Assembly: GCA_963828415.1 (NCBI GenBank) | Contig: CAWHEI010000012.1 | Coordinates: forward strand, 744,001 to 808,000 | Length of the DNA: 64,000 nucleotides | Source of the DNA: Sva-07 sp963828415 | GTDB lineage: Bacteria > Actinomycetota > Acidimicrobiia > Acidimicrobiales > Ilumatobacteraceae | Reading direction: 5' to 3' | In this document: positions 35,677-43,673 of the stretch, one piece after another | Layout: the number at the start of each line of letters is the position of its first letter | How positions within the stretch are numbered: the stretch's first letter is position 1 | The notes under the pieces: model-generated | What the model was told of the DNA's origin: nothing | The model's database searches: none | What the model saw: the letters and a program-made list of their open reading frames with translations, nothing else | Program-made: the position numbers and the translations under genes

Positions 35677-37107
35677 TCAAGCGCGAACGGCCAGCAGGTC
35701 GTTGGCGGCATGGAAACCGCCCATCCCGTGGACGCCGCCGCCCGGCGGGGTGGATGCGGAGCACAGCCACACTCCGTCCACGGGGGTCCGCCACGGGTGC
35801 ACTCCCCACGTCGGGCGGGCGACGAACTGCCCGACGTCGCCTGCGCCGCCGTTGATGTCGCCACCGATGTAGTTCTCGTTGTACGCCTCCATCGCCGGGG
35901 CCGTCATCACGTGACGCCCCACGATGCGGTCACGAAATCCTGGCGCGAACCGCTCGACCTGCGCTTCGATTCGATCGGTCATGTCGAACGTCGACCCGTT
36001 GGGCACGTGGCAGTAGCCCCACACAGCATGCACACCGTCGGGTGCCCTGGTCGTATCGAACAGTGTCTGTTGTGCGATCAGCACGTACGGCCGATCGGGA
36101 TGACGGCCACCGACCACGTCGGCCTCGGCGCCCGCGATCTCGTCGAACGTTCCACCGAGGTGCACCGTTCCCGCCTGTGCGCAGCGTGCGTTCGTCCACG
36201 GGATCGGCCCGTCGAGAACCCAATCGACCTTCACCACACCGGGCCCGTACCGATACCGGCGCAACGATTTCGCGTAGCGCGCCGGCACCCGATCACCCAG
36301 CACGTCGAGTACCTGGCGCGGTGTGAGGTCGAGAACAACATCACTCGAGGCCGGCAGTTCGGTGAGCGAGCCGACCCGACGATTGCACTCGATCGAACCG
36401 CCTGCGGACTCGATGATCCCCACGAGCGCATCTGCGATTCTTTGCGAGCCGCCGCGCGCCATCGGCCAGCCGACAATGTGGCCGAGCACGCCCAGCACCA
36501 GTCCGTACGCGGCCGTCGCGGGAGACCGCAAGGACAGCAACGAGTGAGCGGCGAGTCCGGCGAACAGCGCCTGCGCTTCGTCACCGTCGAATCGGGAGCG
36601 AACAAGCCCGCGGGCAGATCGGATGCCGCTCCACCCGAAGCGCGCCAGACGGACGGGATGCTGCGGGAGCTGCGTCGGTTGGAGCAGGCCATCGGTCAGT
36701 TCGAACCCGGCATCGACGAACGGGGTCATCAATCGGCGGTACGCAGCAGCGTCGGCGCCCAGCCCACTTGCGGTGTCGTCGACGGAGCGTTCGAGCACCG
36801 CGACGCGACCGCCGTCGAGCGGGTGGGCGACCGGCACGGTCGGATGCACCCAGTCGAGGCCGTGGGCGGCCAGTGATCCGTCGTCGGCGAATCGGCGGAA
36901 CGCAGGCGACGCGAGCGCCAGCGGATGGATCGCCGAGCAGACGTCGTGGAGCACATCGGGTCGGAGCAGTGCCGCCGAGCGGGTGCCGCCGCCCGGAGTT
37001 CCCGACGCCTCGAGCACCATCACTCGACGTCCCGCCCGAGCCAGAACGGCAGCGGCCATCAATCCGTTCGGGCCGGAGCCAACGACGACGACGTCGGGTT
37101 CGCTCAC
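35677..37107 (-). CDS. FAD-dependent phytoene desaturase-like oxidoreductase
   Basis: 476-residue flavoprotein of the carotenoid desaturase / PYROXD2 group. The dinucleotide motif VVVGSGPNGLMAAAVLARAG starts at residue 6, VLEASGTPGGGTRS follows, and the C-terminal FAD motif is GGGVHGMGGFHAAND near the end. GGDINGGAG and WLCSASTPPGGG are typical for the NAD(P)/FAD-dependent subgroup rather than CrtI proper. Substrate unknown; no carotenoid genes adjoin. GTG 37107 overlaps the histidine kinase stop by four bases (GTGA), so it is the third gene of the regulator-kinase operon, an unusual partner. Confidence 0.88.
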   Translation of the reverse strand: MSEPDVVVVGSGPNGLMAAAVLARAGRRVMVLEASGTPGGGTRSAALLRPDVLHDVCSAIHPLALASPAFRRFADDGSLAAHGLDWVHPTVPVAHPLDGGRVAVLERSVDDTASGLGADAAAYRRLMTPFVDAGFELTDGLLQPTQLPQHPVRLARFGWSGIRSARGLVRSRFDGDEAQALFAGLAAHSLLSLRSPATAAYGLVLGVLGHIVGWPMARGGSQRIADALVGIIESAGGSIECNRRVGSLTELPASSDVVLDLTPRQVLDVLGDRVPARYAKSLRRYRYGPGVVKVDWVLDGPIPWTNARCAQAGTVHLGGTFDEIAGAEADVVGGRHPDRPYVLIAQQTLFDTTRAPDGVHAVWGYCHVPNGSTFDMTDRIEAQVERFAPGFRDRIVGRHVMTAPAMEAYNENYIGGDINGGAGDVGQFVARPTWGVHPWRTPVDGVWLCSASTPPGGGVHGMGGFHAANDLLAVRA

Positions 37108-38492
37108 CCCGTCACTGTGGCAGAGCCGTCGCCCTCGTTGTCGGCACGAGCTCCATCAGCGGAGCCCGCATCGCTGGGCCAGTCCGGCGACACCGGCAGC
37201 GTGAAGCCGATCGCCGCGCCGCCGCCGTCGCGGTTCGTCGCCACCACCGAACCCCCAGCCCTCACGACGACGTCGCGCACGATCGACAGTCCGAGGCCGG
37301 AACCGGGCATCGAGCGCGCCGACTCCGACCGATGGAAACGGTCGAAGATCCGCTCCTCGTCGCCCGCCTCGATCCCGAGTCCCCGATCGAGCACCGTGAG
37401 CGAACCGCCGTCGACGACCACGTCAATCCGTCCGCCGCTCATGTCGAACTTGCAGGCGTTGTCGACGAGATTGGTGATCGCCCGGTCGAGCGCCGATCGA
37501 GGGGCGTCGACGACCGCCCGGTTGCGAACGTCGACGACGATGTCACGCGACCGCCGCCGACCGACGCGTTCGGCCACGTCCTGAGCGAGCTCGGGGAGTT
37601 CGATCCGCTCGCTCGGCTGTTGTTCGAGCTCGCCCGAGGCAACCGCGACGAGTTCGTTCACGAGTTCGGTCAGCTCGCGTACCTCGGAATCGAGGTCATC
37701 GAGCACGCCGTCGCGCATCTCCGGCGACATCTCCGGATGGCGTCGCAACACCGACAGGTTGGTCGTCAAACTCGTCAGCGGTGTGCGCAGCTCGTGGCCG
37801 GCGTCCTGCACGAGCCGCCGCTGCTCGGCGCGTGACACGGCCAGGGCGCTGAGCATGTTGCGGAACGCCGAGCCGAGACGACCCACCTCGTCGGTGCCGG
37901 TTCCGGGAACCTCGACATCCAAGCGACCCGACGAGCCGACGTCTTCAGCCGCTCCGGTCAGGCGCCGGATCGGCGCTGCGACGGTCCCGGCGATCAGCCA
38001 ACCGACCAACGCAGCAGCGATGGACACGAGCACCACGAGCAGGAGGGTGCGCTGGCGCAGGTCGCTCAGCACGCTGTGGACCTCGTCGAGGGGGCGGGCG
38101 ACTTGCAGGGCGCCGTTGGCCAGGCCGATCGTGTGGACCCGCAGCGACTCGTCATCGACGGTGAGGGTCTCGCGATCGATCGAACGCTGCGTTCCGACCA
38201 CGCTCAGTGCGCCGTCGTCGATCGGGGCGTCGTCGGGGAACGACGATGCGACCGACGCTCCGCTCGCATCGAGCACGCGCACGGCGTACACCTCGAGCAG
38301 GCTCCGCGTCGGCATCGTGATCCGACCATCGACCGCACGCCCGATCATCTGGCTGGTCGCCTGGGTGATCGAGCGATCGACCTCGTCGACGAGTCGGGCG
38401 CTCGTGGTGCGATACCCGATCAGGCCCACCGTGAAGGTGGCGATCATCGCCACCAGAGCGAGTGACAGCGCGATCTTCCAGCGCAGCCCCAT
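37104..38492 (-). CDS. sensor histidine kinase, MprB-like
   Basis: 462-residue membrane kinase. Helix 1 (~7-27), an extracytoplasmic sensor of ~120 residues, helix 2 (~149-171), then HAMP (~172-225). The HisKA domain has the phospho-acceptor His233 in DAGHELRTPLTSL; the ATPase domain shows N-box NLVDNACKF, G1 DRGLGIEAGDEERIFDRF and G2 GSGLGLSIV. Architecture and wording match MprB/CutS-type kinases that watch envelope stress. It overlaps the response regulator by one base (TGATG) and the downstream flavoprotein by four, forming a tight operon. Confidence 0.92.
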   Translation of the reverse strand: MGLRWKIALSLALVAMIATFTVGLIGYRTTSARLVDEVDRSITQATSQMIGRAVDGRITMPTRSLLEVYAVRVLDASGASVASSFPDDAPIDDGALSVVGTQRSIDRETLTVDDESLRVHTIGLANGALQVARPLDEVHSVLSDLRQRTLLLVVLVSIAAALVGWLIAGTVAAPIRRLTGAAEDVGSSGRLDVEVPGTGTDEVGRLGSAFRNMLSALAVSRAEQRRLVQDAGHELRTPLTSLTTNLSVLRRHPEMSPEMRDGVLDDLDSEVRELTELVNELVAVASGELEQQPSERIELPELAQDVAERVGRRRSRDIVVDVRNRAVVDAPRSALDRAITNLVDNACKFDMSGGRIDVVVDGGSLTVLDRGLGIEAGDEERIFDRFHRSESARSMPGSGLGLSIVRDVVVRAGGSVVATNRDGGGAAIGFTLPVSPDWPSDAGSADGARADNEGDGSATVTG

Positions 38493-39202
38493 CAGCCGTC
38501 GATCCGGGCGGTGTAGCCGACGCCGCGCACGGTGTGCACGATGCGCGGTTCGCCCTCGGCCTCGGTCTTGCGTCGGAGGTAGCCGATGTAGACCGCAAGG
38601 TTCTTCGAGTCGGGTCCGAAGTCGTAGTGCCAGATGCGGTCGTAGATCGTCGAGTGATCGAGCACGATGCCGCGGTTGGCGACGAGAAGTGCGAGCAGGT
38701 CGAACTCGGTCTTGGAGAGCTGGACCTCGCGCTCACCGCGGAACGCTCGGCGCCCCGAGGTGTCCAGGCGGAGATCGCCGAGGACCAGCTCGCCTTCGGG
38801 TTGCTCGGCATCGTCGGAGCCGTACCCCGAGCGGCGCAACAACGCTCGAATCCGAGCGAGCAGCTCATCGAGGTCGTACGGCTTGGGCAGGTAGTCGTCG
38901 GCACCGGCATCGAGACCCGCGACACGGTCGCTCGTCTCGGTACGCGCGGTCAGCATCAGGACGGGGAGCTTGCTGGACTCGGATCGCAGCACTCGACACA
39001 CGGTGAGTCCGTCGACGATCGGCATCGACACGTCGAGCAGCAACACGTCGGGCTCGGCCTGGCGAATGGCTTCGAGGGCTTCGGCACCGTTGTTCGACGA
39101 TGCGACCGTGTACCCCTCGAGTTGCAACGCACGCACGAGCGACTCGCGCACGGCGCGGTCGTCCTCGGCAACGAGGATTCGAGCAGTCGATGTGTCCGTC
39201 AC
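38492..39202 (-). CDS. OmpR-family response regulator, MprA-like
   Basis: 236-residue regulator. Receiver domain ~9-120: acidic pair Asp14/Asp15, phospho-acceptor Asp57 (LLLDVSMP), Thr in LMLTA and Lys in LPKPYDL. The winged-helix DNA-binding domain (~140-235) shows LSKTEFDLLALL, a recognition helix in NLAVYIGYLRRK and the HTVRGVGYTARI end. Strongly MprA-like in the receiver (LAGLDAGADDYLPKP type). It starts at GTG 39202 and heads the operon regulator-kinase-flavoprotein. Divergent from crcB. Confidence 0.92.
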   Translation of the reverse strand: MTDTSTARILVAEDDRAVRESLVRALQLEGYTVASSNNGAEALEAIRQAEPDVLLLDVSMPIVDGLTVCRVLRSESSKLPVLMLTARTETSDRVAGLDAGADDYLPKPYDLDELLARIRALLRRSGYGSDDAEQPEGELVLGDLRLDTSGRRAFRGEREVQLSKTEFDLLALLVANRGIVLDHSTIYDRIWHYDFGPDSKNLAVYIGYLRRKTEAEGEPRIVHTVRGVGYTARIDG

Positions 39203-39245
39203 GGGCGCCAGTCTGCTCGCACGCGGTGAGAATCCGGTGTGACCC

Positions 39246-39288
39246 CCAGCCCTGTCCTTCCGGACCCGACCCGAAAAGACAGGGTTGG
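39246..39288. repeat. inverted repeat in the divergent mprA/crcB gap
   Basis: Arms 39246-39263 and 39271-39288 match at 15 of 18 positions (CCCTGTC/GACAGGG core). The position is between divergent genes, so it is a regulatory site or a repeat remnant rather than a terminator. No fluoride riboswitch pattern was found here. Confidence 0.5.
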
Positions 39289-39348
39289 CGGTGGGCGGTT
39301 TGCTACGAACGGAGGGTGCAGACCGCCGATCGTCCGTTCGCTCCGCGC

Positions 39349-39720
39349 ATGACCGTTGCGATCGCTGCGGGTGGGGCGATCGGCGCCACGGGCCGTTGGG
39401 CCGTTGCCGAACTCGTCGCCACCGTCGATGGATCGCACGTTGCGGGAACCTGGCCGTGGGCGACACTGATCGTGAACGTTGTCGGCTGTCTGCTGATCGG
39501 CATCGCCGCACGGAACCTGGCGGTCGGCACGGTGGCGTGGGCGTTCGCCGTGACCGGCGTGCTCGGTGGGTTCACCACCTTCTCAGCGCTCGCGGTCGAA
39601 CTGAACGACTTCGCCGACGCCGACCGGCTCCCGGTGGCCGTGCTCTACGGCGCTGTCACACTCGTTGCTGGCATCGCTGCGACGTTCGTCGCGCATCGAC
39701 CCGTGGAGGTCGGCGAGTGA
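39349..39720 (+). CDS. crcB: fluoride channel Fluc/CrcB, first subunit
   Basis: 123-residue membrane protein with four helices, one half of a dual-topology fluoride channel that lets toxic F- leave the cell. Family motifs are GGAIGATGRW (helix 1), LIVNVVGCLLIG (helix 2, with the channel Asn) and GVLGGFTTFSALAVE (helix 3 break with the Phe-box residues). ATG 39349 is taken; GTG 39316 with GGAGG directly upstream is an alternative that adds 11 residues. It overlaps the second crcB by four bases, and the two proteins probably form a heterodimer. Confidence 0.9.
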   Translation: MTVAIAAGGAIGATGRWAVAELVATVDGSHVAGTWPWATLIVNVVGCLLIGIAARNLAVGTVAWAFAVTGVLGGFTTFSALAVELNDFADADRLPVAVLYGAVTLVAGIAATFVAHRPVEVGE

Positions 39721-40034
39721 CGCCGGTGCTGTTCGTCGTTGCGGCGGGGCTCGGCGCGCTCGGGCGTCACCTCGTCGCTCAGTTCGCGTGCTCGTGGGTG
39801 TCGCTGCTGTGGGTCAACTCGATCGGCGCCGGGCTGCTCGGCCTCGTCGCCGCCTCCGACCTGGGAGCCGACGCGCGGACGATCGTCGGCGTCGGCTTCT
39901 GCGGCGCGCTCACGACGTTCTCGTCGTTCGCATTGGAGACACGTGCGCTGGGCTGGCGATGGGGCAGCGTCTACGCCGGTGCCACCGTGATGTCGGCGTG
40001 CGCAGCAGCGTCGCTCGCCAGCACGTTCGCGTGA
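39717..40034 (+). CDS. crcB: fluoride channel Fluc/CrcB, second subunit
   Basis: 105-residue partner of the upstream CrcB. LGALGRHLVAQF, LLWVNSIGAGLLGL and VGFCGALTTFSSFALETR are the same three motifs in shorter form. It starts at GTG 39717 inside the stop of crcB1 (GTGA). Pairs of short crcB genes are usual in Gram-positives, where the two halves insert in opposite directions. The stop touches the nested C-family palindrome. Confidence 0.9.
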   Translation: MTPVLFVVAAGLGALGRHLVAQFACSWVSLLWVNSIGAGLLGLVAASDLGADARTIVGVGFCGALTTFSSFALETRALGWRWGSVYAGATVMSACAAASLASTFA

Positions 40035-40105
40035 ATTACATCAGGGGTCAGACCCGCGATGTAATCGACGATCGATTACATCGCGGGTCTGACCCCTGTT
40101 GTAAT
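40035..40105. repeat. family C nested palindrome (two head-to-head units)
   Basis: Unit 1 (40035-40065) and unit 2 (40075-40105) are reverse complements but for one or two bases. Each 31-base unit is itself a hairpin: ATTACATC...GATGTAAT outside, GGGTCaGACCC inside. It starts on the base after the crcB2 stop and runs into the P450 stop, so it can terminate from both sides. Confidence 0.8.
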
Positions 40106-41502
40106 CAGGCGGTCTCGAGGATGCGGACCGGGATCTCGCGAGGACCGCGGACCATGCCGACACTCCACCGGGTGTCGCCGGCGAGTTCGAAGCGCGGGAA
40201 GCGCTTGATGAACTCCTCGATGGCGACCTTGAGCTCCAGGCGGGCGAGGTTCGAGCCCACGCAGCGGTGGATCCCGAGCCCGAACGCCGCGTGCCGATTC
40301 TCCTCACGATCGATGACGAACGCATCGGGATCCTCGAACTTCAGCGGATCGCGGTTGGCCGCCGGGAACGAGAGCAGCACCCAGTCGTCCTTCTTCATCG
40401 GGCAGCCGTGGAAGTCGAGGTCCTCCGTCACGAGTCGACCCATCGTGACGGGCGTGTACGCCCGCAGGAACTCCTCGAGAGCGAAGGTCATGACCTCGGG
40501 GTCGTCCAGCAGGCGCTGGTGATCCTCCGGATGCTGAGCGAGATGCCACAGCGACGATCCGATCGCCGACCAGGTCGTGTCGACGCCCGCGACGAGCAGC
40601 AGGATGATCATGCCCTCGACGACTTCGTCGTCGAGCTTGTTGCCATCGAGTTCCACGTTCATGAGGAAATCCGTGAGGTCATCGCGAGGGTTCTCACGAT
40701 GGTCAGCGATCTGACCCTGGACGTAGGCGCCGAAGTCGTTCGAAGCCTGCCGCGTTCCCGGCTCCTCGTTGATGCGCTCGAGGACCTCATGGACCATCTC
40801 GCGGAACATCTCCTCGTCCTCCTGCGGGAAGCCGAGCATCCGACCGATCACGTTCACCGGGATGTGCTGGGCGTACTGGATCGCCGCGTCGATGACGGTC
40901 TCACCGGGCGTGATCTCTCCCATCTCGTCGAGCAACCTCTGGCACAGGAGTCGGATCTCGTTCTCCCATGGCTCGATCACCTTCGGCGCGAACGCCGGCA
41001 GGAGCAGTCGACGGGCGATGGCGTGGAAGGGAGGATCGCTGGTGATCGGCGGCGCGAGGCCGATCGGGGCGGGCAACGCCCGGTCGCCGGGTCGCCCGAC
41101 GCCGGGCACGACTGCCCGACTCGAGAAATGCTCGGTGTCGTAAGCGATCTCGTGAACGGTGTCGTGCGTCAGCGGCACCCACATGCCGCCGTACCGATCG
41201 GAGTGAGCAATGGGGCACCCACCCTCGCGGACCGACTTCCACACCTCGGGAGCGTTGGGGTTGTAGGCAGGGTCGGCGTGGTCGAAGTCGGTCGCGAAGT
41301 CGGCCACCGGGCCGTAATCGGCGGCGTCGTACGGCACCCGTTGCCAGACATCCGTGCCTTCGGGGCGGCTGCCGACGATGAACTCCATGGTCTCGCCGTT
41401 GCGATCCCAGGAGATGATCTTGTTGCCGGTGTCCGGGTCGATCCGGACGTCCGGCGCCATCGTGTTCTCGTTGACGGTGCTCGTGCTCTCGTCGATGCTC
41501 AT
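40105..41502 (-). CDS. cytochrome P450
   Basis: 465-residue soluble bacterial monooxygenase. The haem-binding loop is AFGLGIHRCVG with proximal Cys414. The I-helix oxygen motif is LLVAGVDTTWS (AGxDTT), the ExxR pair is in LEEFLRAY, and the PERF-like region is FPAANRDPLKFEDPDAF. The N-terminus (~1-45) is longer than in the shortest P450s and acidic. It is preceded by the ferredoxin gene with only one base between stop and start, so the ferredoxin is its electron donor; no reductase lies nearby. The substrate is unknown; the sequence style recalls CYP107/CYP125-like actinobacterial enzymes only loosely. Confidence 0.92.
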   Translation of the reverse strand: MSIDESTSTVNENTMAPDVRIDPDTGNKIISWDRNGETMEFIVGSRPEGTDVWQRVPYDAADYGPVADFATDFDHADPAYNPNAPEVWKSVREGGCPIAHSDRYGGMWVPLTHDTVHEIAYDTEHFSSRAVVPGVGRPGDRALPAPIGLAPPITSDPPFHAIARRLLLPAFAPKVIEPWENEIRLLCQRLLDEMGEITPGETVIDAAIQYAQHIPVNVIGRMLGFPQEDEEMFREMVHEVLERINEEPGTRQASNDFGAYVQGQIADHRENPRDDLTDFLMNVELDGNKLDDEVVEGMIILLLVAGVDTTWSAIGSSLWHLAQHPEDHQRLLDDPEVMTFALEEFLRAYTPVTMGRLVTEDLDFHGCPMKKDDWVLLSFPAANRDPLKFEDPDAFVIDREENRHAAFGLGIHRCVGSNLARLELKVAIEEFIKRFPRFELAGDTRWSVGMVRGPREIPVRILETA

Positions 41503-41503
41503 G

Positions 41504-41704
41504 TCAGCCGTTCTCCGTGATGGTGATCGCGTACTCGGGGCAGTTGGAGGCGGCCAGTCGGGCCTTGTCCTGCAACTCCGCGGGCACGTCACCCTCGACG
41601 AGCAACATGGCCTGGCCATAGTCGTCGACATCGAACAATTCCGGCGCCAACGCGTAGCAACGGTTGTGGCCCTGGCACTTCTCTGCATCGAGGTGTACAC
41701 GCAT
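41504..41704 (-). CDS. 3Fe-4S ferredoxin with CxxHxxC motif
   Basis: 66-residue ferredoxin, redox partner of the adjacent P450. The cluster residues are Cys10, Cys16 and Cys55-Pro, with His13 at the place where a 4Fe-4S ferredoxin has its second Cys (CQGHNRC). Family: single-cluster ferredoxins of actinobacterial P450 operons, in which this variable position changes redox potential. ATG 41704 is preceded by TACAGT seven bases upstream, predicting a leaderless ferredoxin-P450 mRNA. The product has no membrane segment. Confidence 0.9.
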   Translation of the reverse strand: MRVHLDAEKCQGHNRCYALAPELFDVDDYGQAMLLVEGDVPAELQDKARLAASNCPEYAITITENG

Positions 41705-41711
41705 ATTTTCG

Positions 41712-41717
41712 ACTGTA
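41712..41717 (-). promoter_or_regulatory. -10-like TACAGT of the ferredoxin-P450 operon
   Basis: Minus-strand TANNNT hexamer ending seven bases before the ferredoxin ATG; no ribosome site between. Confidence 0.55.
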
Positions 41718-41760
41718 GAGGCCAGAGTGGGGCCGTGACCAGTGAGCGGGCAACTTTTTC

Positions 41761-41771
41761 GAACAATGTTC
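41761..41771. promoter_or_regulatory. short palindrome GAACAATGTTC before yaaA
   Basis: GAACA-A-TGTTC, perfect 5-base arms, two bases before the yaaA ATG in the 69-base divergent gap. Possible operator; it is not a LexA box, which needs GAAC-N4-GTTC. Confidence 0.35.
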
Positions 41772-41773
41772 CA

Positions 41774-42460
41774 ATGCTGCTGCTGCCACCCTCGGAGGGC
41801 AAGGCGGACGGCGGCAATCGACGACGGTCGCCGTGGACACCAGAGGCCGGTTCGTTCGGGTCCCGCCTCGGTGACCGGCGAGCGGAGATCGTGGCGGCGC
41901 TTGCCAGGGTCCACGGCGGCAGCGAGAAACTGCTCGGTGTGCGCGGCGACCATCTGCTGCGCGCCCAGTCGGCCAACACCTCGCTCCTGGGTGCTCCTGT
42001 GCTTCCGGCCTGGCAGCGCTACACCGGTGTCGTGTGGGATCACCTCGATCCGACGTCGATGCGCCCCGATGCCTACAAGCAGATCATCGTGGTGTCCGGC
42101 CTCCTGGGACTGGTGCGCGCCGACGATCCGGTGCCTGACTACCGCTTGAAGATGGGCGCCAACCTGACACCACTCGGCAAGCTCTCGACGTGGTGGCGCG
42201 ACTCGTTGTCGGCCGAGCTCACCCGCACCGCACGGCGACGGTTCGTCGTCGATCTCCTCCCCCAGGAGCACCGCGCCGCGCTGGTGCTCGACGGGCTCGA
42301 GGGCGTGTCGCTCACGCTCGTCGATCCAACGGGCAAGCCCGGCGGGCACTTCGCCAAGGCCGCCAAGGGCGAGCTGGCGCGGGCCATCCTCACCGACGGC
42401 CTCGCCGCCATCGACTCGTGGCGCCACCCCCAGTTCGACCTCGTCGTCGAACCCCTCTGA
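41774..42460 (+). CDS. yaaA: peroxide stress protein YaaA (DUF328/UPF0246)
   Basis: 228-residue cytoplasmic protein that limits free iron and DNA damage under H2O2 in E. coli. The family start MLLLPPSEGK is intact, YTGVVWDHLD and SGLLGLVRADDPVPDYRLKMG carry the conserved active-face residues, and the C-terminal HFAKAAKGELAR is the basic helix-hairpin-like segment. Slightly shorter than the E. coli protein, as in other Actinobacteria. It is divergent from the ferredoxin-P450 operon across 69 bases, so an oxidative-stress signal could act on both (inference). Confidence 0.9.
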   Translation: MLLLPPSEGKADGGNRRRSPWTPEAGSFGSRLGDRRAEIVAALARVHGGSEKLLGVRGDHLLRAQSANTSLLGAPVLPAWQRYTGVVWDHLDPTSMRPDAYKQIIVVSGLLGLVRADDPVPDYRLKMGANLTPLGKLSTWWRDSLSAELTRTARRRFVVDLLPQEHRAALVLDGLEGVSLTLVDPTGKPGGHFAKAAKGELARAILTDGLAAIDSWRHPQFDLVVEPL

Positions 42461-42482
42461 CCCGCCCCGCCCCACCCACGCG

Positions 42483-43673
42483 TCAGTCGGACTTGGCGTT
42501 GGGGACCAACGTGGTCAGGAACACCACGACGGCAGCGGGGACCGTGACGATCGCCATCGCTTGGCCGACATCGAGGGTTTCGGTGTCGGCAAGCCAGCCA
42601 ACCACGAGGGGCGCTACCAGCGCGGCGCCGCGCTGGCCGATCAGCATCGACGCAAACCCTGAACCGGGCGGCCCGGGCGAGCGAGCGGCACGGTCGTAGA
42701 GCTGAGGGAACAGCACCGACGTCCCGAGGCCGGCGATCAGGAAGCCAACGATCGACACCGCCACGTTCGGAACCAGCGTGGCGAGCAACGAACCCGTTCC
42801 GGCGATCAGCGCGGACAGACGGAACAGATCGGTCGGGCCGACCCTGACCTGCAGCCAGTCGCCGCCGAGCCGACCGATCGTCATGCCGGACGTGAAGGCC
42901 AGGAACGCCAGACCGGCGAGGCTCGGTCGGGCTGTGAGGTCGTCGCCGAGACGGAACGACGCCCAGTCGCCGTTGGTGATCTCGATCGTCATCGCCATCG
43001 CTCCGCCGACGGCGAGCAACAGAGAGGCAGAGCTGAGCGCCCGTCTGAGCGGCGGGGTGTTCGACGCAGCCGCCGCCTCGGCGAGCTCGGGTGCCTCGTC
43101 GCGTCGCAACAGTCCGGGAGCGACGAAGGCGAGCGCGACGACGAGCAGGAGCGCGACCGTCGTCAGGTGCACCGGCGTGCTCACCCCAGCACGCAGGGTG
43201 AGCACCGTGACCACGCCACCGGTGACCGACCCCAGACTCCAGAATCCGTGCAGGCGATTCATCACCGGTGTGTGGCGTCTCGCGCTGAGCGCTGATCCCT
43301 GCACGTTCATCGCGACATCGATGAAGACGTCGAAGAACAGCAACCCGAACAGCGCCGCCACGAGCAGCACCGGCCCGGTCGAGAACCCGATCACCGGCAG
43401 GAACGCGATCGAACACGCGGCGCCGTAGATCATCACGTTTCGGCTGCCGAACCGAGCGATCACCCGACCGGTCAGCAACGAGCCGACCAGGCTGGCGACG
43501 CTGCCGAGCGTGAGAACGAGCCCGAGTGTGCCGATCGAGATGTCGACGCGCTCACGGATGTCGGGCAGTCGAGGAATGACCGTCGCGTACACGGTGCCGT
43601 TTGCGAAGAACTGCACTGCGACCGACCGCAACGCCCGCCGGTCAACGGCGTCGGCGGCCTCGGCGGCGCTCAC
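42483..43673 (-). CDS. MFS transporter
   Basis: 396-residue major facilitator with 12 predicted helices. GRVIARFGSRNVMI between helices 2 and 3 is the MFS loop signature, and FFANGTVYATVIPRLPDIRERV at the start is characteristic of the YfcJ/Fsr-like sugar or drug:H+ antiporter group. A charged cytoplasmic loop lies mid-protein (LLRRDEAPELAEAAAAS). The substrate is unknown. The start is GTG 43673, overlapping the methyltransferase stop by four bases (GTGA), so the two genes are translated together. Confidence 0.88.
   Translation of the reverse strand: MSAAEAADAVDRRALRSVAVQFFANGTVYATVIPRLPDIRERVDISIGTLGLVLTLGSVASLVGSLLTGRVIARFGSRNVMIYGAACSIAFLPVIGFSTGPVLLVAALFGLLFFDVFIDVAMNVQGSALSARRHTPVMNRLHGFWSLGSVTGGVVTVLTLRAGVSTPVHLTTVALLLVVALAFVAPGLLRRDEAPELAEAAAASNTPPLRRALSSASLLLAVGGAMAMTIEITNGDWASFRLGDDLTARPSLAGLAFLAFTSGMTIGRLGGDWLQVRVGPTDLFRLSALIAGTGSLLATLVPNVAVSIVGFLIAGLGTSVLFPQLYDRAARSPGPPGSGFASMLIGQRGAALVAPLVVGWLADTETLDVGQAMAIVTVPAAVVVFLTTLVPNAKSD

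Noticed and set aside
39203..39348. Possible fluoride riboswitch ahead of crcB
   Set aside because: The conserved crcB-motif core and pseudoknot bases are not found; there is only an imperfect inverted repeat.
41757..41774. LexA/SOS box at TTCGAACAATGTTCC
   Set aside because: LexA of Actinobacteria needs GAAC-N4-GTTC; here the half-sites are three bases apart, so it is listed only as a generic palindrome.
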